A stretch of 13,700 bases of DNA from Alphaproteobacteria bacterium (GCA_028869975.1 JAGWQR010000210.1:1-13700), one strand, 5' to 3'; numbered from the stretch's first letter, positions 1-7,334 are shown. Notes: generated by a model from the sequence alone, not told the origin. Made by a program: numbers and translations.

Positions 1-695
1 AGCTGGGCGGCAAATCGCCGCTCCTCGTATTCGCCGATGCCGATATTGACGCAGCCGCCAAGAAAGCTGCCGGCCAATATGATGATAGTGGCCAAGTGTG
101 CATGGCGGGCACGCGCATTATTGTTGAGGAGAGGGTGGCGGCCGATTTTCTCGCGCGCTTTCACAGCTTTGCCGACAAGCATGTGCTGGGCGACAGTCGC
201 GACGCCAGCACCACGGTTTCCGCCATGATCCATCCCACACATGTCGCGCGGGTGCTCGGCTTTATCGAGCGGGCGAAGGCGGCGGGAGATAGCATCGTGC
301 GCGGTGGCAGGCTGTGGCGCGAAGGCGCGAACTGGGTTGAGCCGACGCTCATCATCCCGCGCTCGAATGAAGCGGAGGTGGTGCAGAATGAGGTGTTCGG
401 CCCGGTGCTCACCTTCCAGACCTTCCGCGATGAGGCGGAGGGCGTCGCGCTCGCCAATTCCACCCGCTATGGCTTGTCAGGCATTGTCTATACCGGCGAT
501 GCGGCGCGCGCGGAGCGGGTGGGCCGTGCGGTGAAGGGCGGCACCGTCTGGGTCAACACCTTCCTCGTGCGCGACCTGACCGCGCCGTTCGGTGGCATCG
601 GCGAAAGCGGGATCGGGCGCGAAGGCGGCGACTATGCGCTTGATTTCCATTCGGATTTGAAGACGCTGCAGATTCTGGAAGGCAGCACCCGCTAG
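1..695 (+). CDS. NAD(P)-dependent aldehyde dehydrogenase, C-terminal part (5' end outside window)
   Basis: The reading frame is open from base 3 and ends at TAG 693-695, giving about 230 residues, roughly the C-terminal half of a 480-500 residue aldehyde dehydrogenase. The fragment begins in the conserved LGGKSP segment; in the full protein the general-base Glu should lie just upstream. The catalytic cysteine is in GQVCMAGTR, codon 93-95. The EVFGPV cofactor-domain motif and the C-terminal PFGG-GxSGxGREGG segment are also present. The family oxidises aldehydes to carboxylates with NAD(P)+ in the cytoplasm. The neighbouring decarboxylase-like and FAH-family genes suggest a semialdehyde intermediate of a catabolic pathway, but the substrate is not readable. 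Its stop codon overlaps the stop of the convergent gene. The family is certain; the substrate is unknown. Confidence 0.93.
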   Translation, partial: LGGKSPLLVFADADIDAAAKKAAGQYDDSGQVCMAGTRIIVEERVAADFLARFHSFADKHVLGDSRDASTTVSAMIHPTHVARVLGFIERAKAAGDSIVRGGRLWREGANWVEPTLIIPRSNEAEVVQNEVFGPVLTFQTFRDEAEGVALANSTRYGLSGIVYTGDAARAERVGRAVKGGTVWVNTFLVRDLTAPFGGIGESGIGREGGDYALDFHSDLKTLQILEGSTR

Positions 696-1486
696 AGGTT
701 GTTGCGTGCCAGCGTCGTCCCCGCCTTCCACGACACACCGACTTCGTGCCAATAAGCACCGATCTTCTCGCGCGGGGTAATGTCGAGTAGTTCCTCCACG
801 GGCGAATCGAACAGGCTCAGCTCGAAATCACCCTTGAAGCAGCGGCCAAGCTCGACATCGAACCCGGACATGGTGACAACTTCATTGAGGCTGTCGGTGC
901 CGTCGGTCTCGATGGCGGGGAGGAAGCGCGAGTGCGCCATGGGGTGACCGTTGACGAAGCCGGGTTTCTCCGCCGTTCCGCTCAGCGTGAACACGCCCTC
1001 GGCCAGCCGCCGGTCGAACGCCGCCAAGGTGCAGCCGAAGGTGCCGCCCGGCTCCAGCCTCGGCCCCCCCTTGCCGACATAGGCGGGCCTGGACATCTGG
1101 ATGCTGCCGAGCTTCTTCGGGTAGCCTTGGTGCTGGCCGCGCAGCACCGCGAATTCCTTGTCCACCCAGATATAGATGCAGCGCGACCAGGTTTTGCCCT
1201 GGAATTTGCAGCGCACGACGAAGAACATTTCCTTATACTGCCCGCGAACCGGATCGAGAATCTGGCTGAAATCATTGCCGCAACTCTGCCAATCCGCCCA
1301 GATGGCCGCGACCGCGCCGGGGTCGTCATCGGCAAGGCTGAAGCCTTCGGGCAGCAGCGCGGCGATCTTGGCCGGATCGGTGCGATATTCGAAGGTGATG
1401 AGCTCTCCGGAATAATGCCAGGGCACGGGCGGGACAATGCTTGCCTTGCCAGTGGGGGTGCGGGGGTAGAACAAGCCTTTCATCAT
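692..1486 (-). CDS. Acetoacetate decarboxylase superfamily protein (decarboxylase or hydratase/aldolase-dehydratase)
   Basis: This 264-residue protein is of normal length for the superfamily (about 245-265). The hallmark GYPKKLG holds the Schiff-base lysine (K124) and the adjacent pKa-lowering lysine (K125). The N-terminal YRTD segment (34-37) and a YKE segment (E86) align by eye with the YRTD and YTE (Glu76) segments of the Clostridium acetobutylicum enzyme. The position of its Arg29 appears to be Gly27 here. True decarboxylases need that arginine to hold acetoacetate, so a different reaction is possible. From memory, the Sphingomonas wittichii homologue Swit_4259 is about the same size, lies in an aromatic-degradation cluster and acts as a hydratase or pyruvate aldolase-dehydratase rather than a decarboxylase. 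Two ATGs are adjacent (1484-1486 and 1481-1483). The GAGGG-type Shine-Dalgarno is better spaced for the second. The gene is transcribed divergently from the FAH-family gene. Confidence 0.88.
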   Translation of the reverse strand: MMKGLFYPRTPTGKASIVPPVPWHYSGELITFEYRTDPAKIAALLPEGFSLADDDPGAVAAIWADWQSCGNDFSQILDPVRGQYKEMFFVVRCKFQGKTWSRCIYIWVDKEFAVLRGQHQGYPKKLGSIQMSRPAYVGKGGPRLEPGGTFGCTLAAFDRRLAEGVFTLSGTAEKPGFVNGHPMAHSRFLPAIETDGTDSLNEVVTMSGFDVELGRCFKGDFELSLFDSPVEELLDITPREKIGAYWHEVGVSWKAGTTLARNNL

Positions 1487-1519
1487 GGCCCTCGCTTAAG
1501 GATTCGCGCCTGTAGCATC

Positions 1520-1536
1520 TTGGCCGGAACGGCCAA
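1520..1536. promoter_or_regulatory. Inverted repeat in divergent intergenic region, possible operator
   Basis: TTGGCCG-GAA-CGGCCAA is a perfect 7-bp inverted repeat with a 3-bp spacer. It lies in the 102-bp gap between the divergent decarboxylase-like and FAH-family genes, the expected place for a shared operator. A weak sigma70-like pair for the rightward gene may overlap it: TTGGCC at 1520-1525, then 17 bp, then CATCAT at 1543-1548. No regulator gene for this cluster lies in the window. As it occurs once and is only 17 bp, chance cannot be excluded. Confidence 0.4.
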
Positions 1537-1588
1537 ATCTGTCATCATGCAATTTGCTAGGCGATGCTGAACACATCCGGAGAGATTT

Positions 1589-2473
1589 ATGACCACAGAC
1601 TATCGCCGCATCCTGCTGGAAGGCTATCCGATTTTGACGACACGCGAGGGCGACCGGCTGGTGACGAAGGACGGGCGCAGCATTGGCGTGGAGCAGGCGG
1701 TGCATCTGCCGCCCTGCAACCCCTCCAAGATCATCTGCATCCATTTGAATTACCGCTCGCGGGTGGATGAGTTCATGACCAAGCTTCCCGCAGCGCCCAC
1801 TTATTTTCACAAGCCCATCACCGCGCTCAATACGCACAAGGGCGATGTCGTGCGCCCCGCACGATGCAAATGGCTCAATTACGAGGGCGAGATCGCGATT
1901 ATCATCGGGCGCACCTGCCGCAACATCGCGCCTTCAGAGGCGGGGGATTATATCCTCGGTTATAGCGTGGCGAATGATTATGGCCTGCATGATTTCCGCG
2001 ATACCGATGCCGGATCGATGCTGCGGGTGAAAGGCTCGGATACGCTCTGCCCGATCGGGCCGGGGTTGGTCACCGGCTGGGATTTTCGCAACAAGCGCAT
2101 CCAGACGCGGGTGAATGGTGTGGTCAAACAGGACAGCAGCACCGCCGAGATGGAATGGGATATGCATTATATCGTAGCCGATATTGCCCGCACAATTACG
2201 CTTGAGCCCGGCGATGTGCTGCTCTCCGGCACACCCGCCAACTCGCGCCCCGTCCAGCCTGGCGATGTGGTGGAGGTTGAGGTTGAAGGGCTGGGCACCC
2301 TCTCCAACCGCATCGTTACAGGCCCGACCCCGATCCGCGAAGATTGCGGCGCGCAACCCACCGAAAGCGAAGAAGTCATCTCAACGGCGATGGGCGGCGA
2401 CTGGGAGCATCGTGGCAAGCGCGCCGCCGGGGGGCAGGGCGCGGCCTTCTACGAATCAACCATAAAGGACTGA
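1589..2473 (+). CDS. Fumarylacetoacetate hydrolase (FAH) family protein
   Basis: This 294-residue protein has the FAH-family C-terminal catalytic domain (about residues 45-245). The divalent-metal ligands are visible as the ExE pair in YEGEIAIIIG (E99, E101) and the Asp in ANDYG (D130). Downstream KGSDTLCPIGP and the LLSGTPAN segment are typical. Members hydrolyse, hydrate, isomerise or decarboxylate 2-oxo acids from aromatic and sugar-acid breakdown (fumarylacetoacetase, HpaG/HpcE-type, 2-keto-4-pentenoate hydratase-like). Fine specificity cannot be read. A C-terminal tail of about 45 residues past the core is polar and of unknown role. The start is supported by GGAGAG at 1579-1584, 4 nt before ATG. 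The stop is 2 bp before the next ATG, so it is almost certainly co-transcribed with the following dehydrogenase. Confidence 0.92.
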   Translation: MTTDYRRILLEGYPILTTREGDRLVTKDGRSIGVEQAVHLPPCNPSKIICIHLNYRSRVDEFMTKLPAAPTYFHKPITALNTHKGDVVRPARCKWLNYEGEIAIIIGRTCRNIAPSEAGDYILGYSVANDYGLHDFRDTDAGSMLRVKGSDTLCPIGPGLVTGWDFRNKRIQTRVNGVVKQDSSTAEMEWDMHYIVADIARTITLEPGDVLLSGTPANSRPVQPGDVVEVEVEGLGTLSNRIVTGPTPIREDCGAQPTESEEVISTAMGGDWEHRGKRAAGGQGAAFYESTIKD

Positions 2474-2475
2474 GC

Positions 2476-3900
2476 ATGACATACCCTGACGCAACCCGCC
2501 ATTATATCAACGGCCAATGGGTGGTGCCGCATTCTGCACAGCGCAAGGACATCATCAACCCCGCTGACAAGCACGTGATCGGGCAGGTCGCGCTCGGTGA
2601 TGCGGTGGATGCAGATGCTGCGGTGGCGGCGGCGCACGCGGCGTTTGAGAGCTGGTCACAAACCAGTGTGGCGGAACGGCTGACCCTGCTGCGCAAGATC
2701 AACGATGGGCTGATCGCGCGTAATGATGAACTGGCGGAGGCGATTTCAGCGGAAATGGGTGCGCCCAAAGTGCTGGCGCATGAGGCGCAGGCACCCTCTG
2801 GCACGCAGCATTTTGCCGAGACGATCCGCGTGCTTGAAAATTATGATTTTGAGGAGAAGATGGGCAGCACACTCGTGCGGCGCGAGCCGATTGGCGTGTG
2901 CGTGCTCATCACGCCGTGGAACTGGCCGCTCAATCAGATCGCGGTCAAGGTTGCGCCCGCGCTCGCCGCCGGGTGCACGATGGTTCTCAAGCCCTCCGAA
3001 CTCGCGCCGCTTGATGCGGTGATTTTCACGCAGATTCTGCACGACGCCGGCGTGCCGCCGGGTGTGTTCAACCTGGTGCAGGGTGACGGGCCGGGCGTGG
3101 GTGATGCGCTGACCGGGCACCGCCTTGTGGATATGGTGTCGTTTACCGGCTCCACCCGCGCCGGGATTGCGATTTCGCAGAACGCCGCCAAGACGATCAA
3201 GCGCGTCGCGCTCGAACTGGGCGGCAAATCGGCCAATATCCTGCTCGATGATGCCGATTTCGCCAAAGCGGTGCGCAAGAGCATCCACACCTGCATGAAC
3301 AATTCGGGGCAGAGCTGCAATGCGCCCACGCGCATGTTTGTGCCCGCCGCGCGCTATGCCGAGGTCAAGGCACTGGCGGCGGAAACGGTAGCGCAGATCA
3401 GCTTCGGCAATCCGGGGGATGATCCGGTGATCGGCCCGATCGCGAATGCCGCACAATTTGCGCGGGTCACCAGCCTGATCGAAACCGCGCAGGTCGAGGG
3501 TGCGGAACTGATCGCGGGCGACAGCGCCAAACCGGCGGGGCTGGAGGGCTATTATGTGTCTCCCACCATCTTCGGCAGGGTGACGCATGACATGACCATC
3601 GCGCGCGAGGAAGTGTTCGGCCCGGTGCTCTCGATCCTGACCTATGACAGCATGGACGAGGCCATCGCCATGGCCAACGACACGCCCTATGGCCTCTCGG
3701 GCTATGTCTGGGGCTCGCCTGAGAAGGCGAAGGCGGTGGCAGCGCGGTTGCGCACCGGCATGGTGCATCTGAATGGTGCCGGGCTGGATACGGCAGCGCC
3801 ATTCGGCGGCTATAAAATGTCTGGCAATGGCCGCGAATGGGGTGTCTACGGGCTGGAAGAGTTTCTTGAGATCAAGTCGGTTTATGGGGGCGCGGCTTGA
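2476..3900 (+). CDS. NAD(P)-dependent aldehyde dehydrogenase
   Basis: This complete 474-residue aldehyde dehydrogenase has all the family motifs: NWP with the oxyanion Asn149, the cofactor lysine in LKPSE (K172), the Rossmann FTGSTRAG segment (224-230), the general base in ELGGK (E247), the nucleophile in NSGQSC (C281), EEVFGPV, and the C-terminal PFGGYKMSGNGRE segment. It oxidises an aldehyde or semialdehyde to the acid in the cytoplasm. The start at 2476 is chosen because AAAGGA (2464-2469) lies 6 nt upstream and the N-terminus from MTYPD fits the family. An in-frame upstream extension into the FAH-family gene is open but would overlap it. It is the second aldehyde dehydrogenase in 4 kb, so the pathway may have two aldehyde oxidation steps. 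Substrate unknown. Confidence 0.95.
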   Translation: MTYPDATRHYINGQWVVPHSAQRKDIINPADKHVIGQVALGDAVDADAAVAAAHAAFESWSQTSVAERLTLLRKINDGLIARNDELAEAISAEMGAPKVLAHEAQAPSGTQHFAETIRVLENYDFEEKMGSTLVRREPIGVCVLITPWNWPLNQIAVKVAPALAAGCTMVLKPSELAPLDAVIFTQILHDAGVPPGVFNLVQGDGPGVGDALTGHRLVDMVSFTGSTRAGIAISQNAAKTIKRVALELGGKSANILLDDADFAKAVRKSIHTCMNNSGQSCNAPTRMFVPAARYAEVKALAAETVAQISFGNPGDDPVIGPIANAAQFARVTSLIETAQVEGAELIAGDSAKPAGLEGYYVSPTIFGRVTHDMTIAREEVFGPVLSILTYDSMDEAIAMANDTPYGLSGYVWGSPEKAKAVAARLRTGMVHLNGAGLDTAAPFGGYKMSGNGREWGVYGLEEFLEIKSVYGGAA

Positions 3901-3919
3901 GTGCTGGGTGCATCGGGCG

Positions 3920-3948
3920 ATCATAGGCAGTTCGCTGCCTGATATGAT
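3920..3948 (+). terminator. Hairpin after the aldehyde dehydrogenase, possible weak terminator
   Basis: AGGCAG-TTCG-CTGCCT (3925-3940) is a 6-bp stem with a stable UUCG-type tetraloop. It is extended by ATCAT (3920-3924) pairing with ATGAT (3944-3948) across a 3-nt bulge. It starts 20 bp after the dehydrogenase stop. No T-tract follows, so it may protect the mRNA 3' end or act with Rho rather than be a standard intrinsic terminator. Confidence 0.4.
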
Positions 3949-3988
3949 GTGAACCTACATTGAGCGCATCAGTGCAAAAATATCACAC

Positions 3989-4017
3989 TTGAGAACAGGA
4001 TTATATTTTATTGTAAC
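3989..4017 (+). promoter_or_regulatory. Candidate promoter of the TonB-dependent receptor
   Basis: TTGAGA (3989-3994, 5 of 6 to the -35 consensus), a 17-bp spacer, and TGTAAC (4012-4017, 4 of 6 to the -10 consensus). The -10 element would lie within the first LacI-type operator, so bound repressor would block polymerase directly. The implied 5' leader is about 125 nt. This is pattern matching only; the start site has not been mapped. Confidence 0.4.
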
Positions 4018-4027
4018 CGGTTACAAT
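4010..4027. promoter_or_regulatory. LacI/GalR-type operator O1 upstream of the receptor
   Basis: ATTGTAACCGGTTACAAT is a perfect 18-bp palindrome with a central CG, the usual form of LacI-family operators, in which the hinge helices insert at the central CG step. Its TTGTAACCGGTTACAA core is repeated exactly 23 bp downstream, and the inner TGTAACCGGTTACA recurs beside the LacI-family gene in this window. It is probably bound by that regulator. Confidence 0.85.
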
Positions 4028-4033
4028 TTCTCA

Positions 4034-4049
4034 TTGTAACCGGTTACAA
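4034..4049. promoter_or_regulatory. LacI/GalR-type operator O2 upstream of the receptor
   Basis: TTGTAACCGGTTACAA is a perfect 16-bp palindrome identical to the core of O1. Centre-to-centre distance to O1 is 23 bp, close to two helical turns, so two dimers could sit on roughly the same face of the DNA. It lies downstream of the candidate -10 and could block open-complex formation or early elongation. Confidence 0.85.
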
Positions 4050-4150
4050 CATCTGATACGCGAACCAGACATGGCTCAAACCTTGCAATGAAATTTGATT
4101 TCTCGGGAGGGGCGTGGGCTGTAGCAAAATCATAAGAGGGAGTCTGGAAC

Positions 4151-7100
4151 GTGAGAAAATTCGGTAATATCGGAATCACAAGTTTAAGTGGTATTGGCAG
4201 TTCGCTGACGGCTCTCATGATTGCTACTGCGCTGACCACACCTACGGCGGTGATGGCGCAGATGGCAGAGTCAACCTTGCGTGGACATGCGCCGGCGGGG
4301 TCAACCATTGCTGCGTCCTCGGTTGATACGGGAGCCGTGCGCACCGCAACAGTTGGCTCAAATGGTACGTATGAAATTCTTGGTCTTCAGCCGGGTGATT
4401 ATCACGTCTCATCCAATGGCAAACAGGTTGGTGATGTGACGCTGACGGTTGCCTCGGTATCTGTGTTTGATATTAACTCAAAGACTGCAACGGCCCAGGG
4501 AAGCGGCGAAACGATCGTTGTTACCGGTGCACGTCCTTCGGTTGAGGTGCGTTCGTCACAGGTAAACCAGTTCGTGTCATTGCATGATATTGCGGCGCTG
4601 CCCCAGATCACGCGCAACTTCCTGGAATTTGCCGATACGATTCCGGGCATGCAATTCAATGTCGGTGAGGGGCATAAAACCTCTATCCGGGGTGGAGCAC
4701 AGCTCGATTCGGCGGTCAATGTCTATATCGATGGCGTCAGTCAGAAAGATTATGTTGGCAGCGGCGGTGGCACTGGTGGGAGCGGCTCGGGCTTCACCGG
4801 GAGCGGTGGTTCGGACGGTTCCGGTGATCCGGGCAACCCCTTCCCGCAGCTCGCGGTTGATGAATATAAGGTCGTTACATCGAATTACAGCGCGGAATAT
4901 GGCGATGCGGCGAGCGCGATCATCATTGCGCAGACCAAATCCGGCACCAACAGATTCCATGGCGAAGTCTTTGGCGATTATACCGATGAGCATCTGCGCG
5001 CCTCGCGGCCGGATGAAATCGCGGCAGGTAAAGGCAAAGCGCACGAGCCGGACAAGGAATATGGTGCAGCGCTGGGTGGACCGATTGTCAAAGGGTTGGC
5101 GCACTTCTTTTTCACTTGGGAACATAAAAGCCTCACCGATTATAGCACTGTCTATGCGAATGGTGCGGTGCCTCAGTCTGCAATCGCGCTCCTGCCGGCT
5201 GGTGCAAACCAGTTTGGCCCGGTGACAAACCCGTTCAATGAAAATCTTTACTTCGGCAAAATTGATGTGGAGCCAACCGAGCGTGACCGGCTCGAATTCA
5301 CCGGCAATTTCAGGATTGAGAGCAATCTTACCGGTGGCAATGGCCAGAATGCGGCATCGACGGCTGCGCCCTATAAGAACAACGTCAAGCGTGGCGATGC
5401 ACGCTGGCAGCATAGCGGTGATCACTGGGTGAACGTGCTGCGGGCATCTTATCAGGATGCGGTCTCCTCCACGACAGCAGCGACATTGACGCCGCAGAAT
5501 GACTATACATATTTCCCGACAGTCGGGGTGCCCGGAATTTCTGATTCGATCATCAACGTCGGCGGACCGGGTTCGGGTGTGGGTGTAATCAACGAACAAA
5601 AGGGCTGGAACTTCCAGGATGATGCCACTTTCTCGCATATCCATCTCGCGGGTGAACATACCATCAAAGTGGGCATGGGCTATGGCGCACTGACGCTGAC
5701 AACGCAGAACGCGAGCTCGGATTTCAACACCGCCACCTATTATTATGCAATCACGCCGGCGACCTTGGTCAACTCACCCCTGACACCCTATGAAGTGCAA
5801 TACCCGAACCTGACAGCAGGGTTCGGCTCGGCGCAGGTCACGACGACTGACAAGCAGTATAATGCCTATTTCCAGGACAACTGGCAGGTTAACCGGCGCC
5901 TTGAGCTGGATATTGGCTTGCGTGTTGATCATGAAACGGTGCCGGCGTTTCTCAACTATGTAACTCCTGCGAACGTGGTGTCGGCGATCAACGGTCTGTT
6001 CCCCGGTACAACCCAATCCTATGCCTCGGTACTGAATACGAGCGTGCCAGGCGCGCCGGGGATCAACATCAACAATTATATCAGCACGGGTTCCAACCGC
6101 TCGGCGCCGTGGAATTTTGCGCCGCGCCTCGGCTTTTCCTATGATTTCGGAGAAGACAACAAGCATGTGTTGTTTGGCGGCTATGCCCGTTCGTATAACC
6201 GCAACCTGTTCAGCACGCTCGCTCTGGAAACGACAAAGATTGCATTGAACGGCAATCCGCAAGTCTATTTTCCCTCGCCGAATACGCCGGACTCGTTCGG
6301 TGCGTGTGCAACGGCGGCCGATGTCAACACGGCAAACCACTGCTATGCATGGAACCCGGCTTATCTGACCCCTGCCGGACTTCAGAGTTTGCAGACCAAT
6401 CCTTCGTCACATGAAGTCGATCTTATGAACAACAATATCAGAACGCCTTATTCGGATCAGTTCAGTCTGGGAATGCGCAACAAGGTGGGGGATTGGAACA
6501 CGGAAGTCACCCTGTCTTATATCGCCAGCTATGATGGAATCTACGGCCATTGGGGTGCACGTTATGCCAATGGTCAATATTACAATAATGGATCGCAATG
6601 GGGCGCGCAGGGTGTACCTGGTGTAGGCTCGCTGATCCTGTGGGATAACGGCCTCAAGGATACTGACTTCCAGGTCGGTCTGGCGGCGCAGAAACCTTAC
6701 ACCAAAAAGTCAGGCTGGGGTATGACGATTTCTTATACCTTCTCGGCGGCAGCGCAGAACAATGCCTATGCGTATGGCTCTGCGGGTAACATGTACCTGT
6801 TCGATTATCCAACGGCGGCGGATTACCCGATGCTGCGCTCAACGGCAGTGCCGCGTCATCGGCTGGTGGTGACGTATAGCCGTGATCTGCCCTGGGGCTT
6901 ATTGTTTGCCGGCAAACTGACACTAGCCACCCCGACTGGTCTCTCCCAAATTTACGGGTGTCAGACACCAGGGGTTTCAGTCTGCAACAACTATGGTGGA
7001 GGTGTGCAGACGATCGTCAGTGCGATACCGCCAGACCAGATTGGTTATAAGGATGTTGATATTGAACTCACAAAGAATATCAAGCTGTTCCATACCATTG

Positions 7101-7264
7101 ATGCCTATGGGCGCGTTGATGTGTTGAACGTATTCAACTGGGCTAACTATGATCCGGCTGCGCTCCAGTTTGGCGCACTTGGTGTCGCGCCTACTTACAA
7201 TACTAGCGGACCGATCCTCGGCACTCCATTCACAGTTAAATTTACAGCCGGGTTGAGATTTTAG
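4151..7264 (+). CDS. TonB-dependent receptor, Oar-like, with N-terminal carboxypeptidase-regulatory-like domain
   Basis: This 1037-residue outer-membrane active transporter is energised by TonB-ExbB-ExbD. It starts at GTG 4151: GAGGGAG (4136-4142) is 8 nt upstream and an in-frame TAA (4133-4135) excludes a longer form. A signal peptide ends near AVMA|QM (residue 36). A carboxypeptidase-regulatory-like beta-sandwich follows (about 40-115; the GxYEILGLQPGDY segment is diagnostic). Next come the TonB-box-like ETIVVTG (120-126), the plug (about 127-270, with SIRGG and VNVYIDGV), and a long beta-barrel ending in AGLRF with a terminal Phe, as outer-membrane proteins require. A Gly/Ser-rich insert (203-225) sits in the plug before GNPFPQLAVDEYKV. 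Paired LacI-type operators precede the gene and beta-glucan hydrolases follow, so a glucan-derived oligosaccharide is the inferred substrate. A strong terminator follows. Family certain, substrate inferred. Confidence 0.95.
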   Translation: MRKFGNIGITSLSGIGSSLTALMIATALTTPTAVMAQMAESTLRGHAPAGSTIAASSVDTGAVRTATVGSNGTYEILGLQPGDYHVSSNGKQVGDVTLTVASVSVFDINSKTATAQGSGETIVVTGARPSVEVRSSQVNQFVSLHDIAALPQITRNFLEFADTIPGMQFNVGEGHKTSIRGGAQLDSAVNVYIDGVSQKDYVGSGGGTGGSGSGFTGSGGSDGSGDPGNPFPQLAVDEYKVVTSNYSAEYGDAASAIIIAQTKSGTNRFHGEVFGDYTDEHLRASRPDEIAAGKGKAHEPDKEYGAALGGPIVKGLAHFFFTWEHKSLTDYSTVYANGAVPQSAIALLPAGANQFGPVTNPFNENLYFGKIDVEPTERDRLEFTGNFRIESNLTGGNGQNAASTAAPYKNNVKRGDARWQHSGDHWVNVLRASYQDAVSSTTAATLTPQNDYTYFPTVGVPGISDSIINVGGPGSGVGVINEQKGWNFQDDATFSHIHLAGEHTIKVGMGYGALTLTTQNASSDFNTATYYYAITPATLVNSPLTPYEVQYPNLTAGFGSAQVTTTDKQYNAYFQDNWQVNRRLELDIGLRVDHETVPAFLNYVTPANVVSAINGLFPGTTQSYASVLNTSVPGAPGININNYISTGSNRSAPWNFAPRLGFSYDFGEDNKHVLFGGYARSYNRNLFSTLALETTKIALNGNPQVYFPSPNTPDSFGACATAADVNTANHCYAWNPAYLTPAGLQSLQTNPSSHEVDLMNNNIRTPYSDQFSLGMRNKVGDWNTEVTLSYIASYDGIYGHWGARYANGQYYNNGSQWGAQGVPGVGSLILWDNGLKDTDFQVGLAAQKPYTKKSGWGMTISYTFSAAAQNNAYAYGSAGNMYLFDYPTAADYPMLRSTAVPRHRLVVTYSRDLPWGLLFAGKLTLATPTGLSQIYGCQTPGVSVCNNYGGGVQTIVSAIPPDQIGYKDVDIELTKNIKLFHTIDAYGRVDVLNVFNWANYDPAALQFGALGVAPTYNTSGPILGTPFTVKFTAGLRF

Positions 7265-7288
7265 TCTTGTTCCCCATAGACTAACCCT

Positions 7289-7322
7289 GAGAGAGGGCGT
7301 AATGCCCTCTCTCTTCTTTTTC
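7289..7322 (+). terminator. Intrinsic terminator after the receptor gene
   Basis: GAGAGAGGGC (7289-7298) pairs perfectly with GCCCTCTCTC (7304-7313) over a GTAAT loop, followed by the T-rich tract TTCTTTTTCT. This is a canonical 10-bp-stem intrinsic terminator 24 bp after the receptor stop. It should lower expression of the downstream halogenase-like gene relative to the receptor. The stem's 5' arm resembles a Shine-Dalgarno and its loop contains an ATG, which opens the short ORF described separately. Confidence 0.85.
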
Positions 7323-7334
7323 TGGTGCGTGTAA
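7302..7334 (+). CDS. Putative 10-codon leader ORF inside the terminator, overlapping the halogenase start
   Basis: The ATG at 7302-7304 lies in the terminator loop and is preceded at 4 nt by GAGGG (7293-7297), the best Shine-Dalgarno near here. The frame reads MPSLFFFWCV and stops at TAA 7332-7334. The last A of that stop is the first A of the halogenase ATG (TAATG), a standard translational-coupling junction. A ribosome starting here would cover the terminator hairpin. No other Shine-Dalgarno serves the halogenase ATG, since the 20 bases upstream are pyrimidine- and GT-rich. Expression is unproven and the ORF may be fortuitous. Confidence 0.35.
   Translation: MPSLFFFWCV

Noticed and set aside
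932..1570. Plus-strand ORF of 212 codons opposite the decarboxylase-like gene, and a similar long antisense ORF opposite the second aldehyde dehydrogenase (2746-3924).
   Set aside because: High-GC codon bias commonly leaves the antisense frame open. The translations are rich in Arg, His and Ala with no recognisable motif, whereas the opposite strands encode clear enzymes.
2344..2475. Upstream extension of the second aldehyde dehydrogenase into the FAH-family gene.
   Set aside because: The extension is the out-of-frame shadow of the FAH-family coding sequence. The ATG at 2476 has a well-placed Shine-Dalgarno and matches the family N-terminus.
4002..4007. TATATT as a -10 box for the receptor.
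   Set aside because: The only good -35 (TTGAGA at 3989-3994) is 7 bp away, far too close, and no acceptable hexamer lies 16-18 bp upstream.
4071..4135. Two tiny ORFs in the receptor leader: 6 codons from ATG 4071, overlapping by ATGA a 15-codon ORF from ATG 4088 that stops just before the receptor Shine-Dalgarno.
   Set aside because: Neither has a Shine-Dalgarno sequence and no hairpin or biased codon run accompanies them, unlike the leader ORF at 7302. They are probably fortuitous.
7325..7333. GTG 7325 as the halogenase start.
   Set aside because: It adds only three residues, has no ribosome-binding site, and ATG 7334 is the base-overlapping start after the leader stop.
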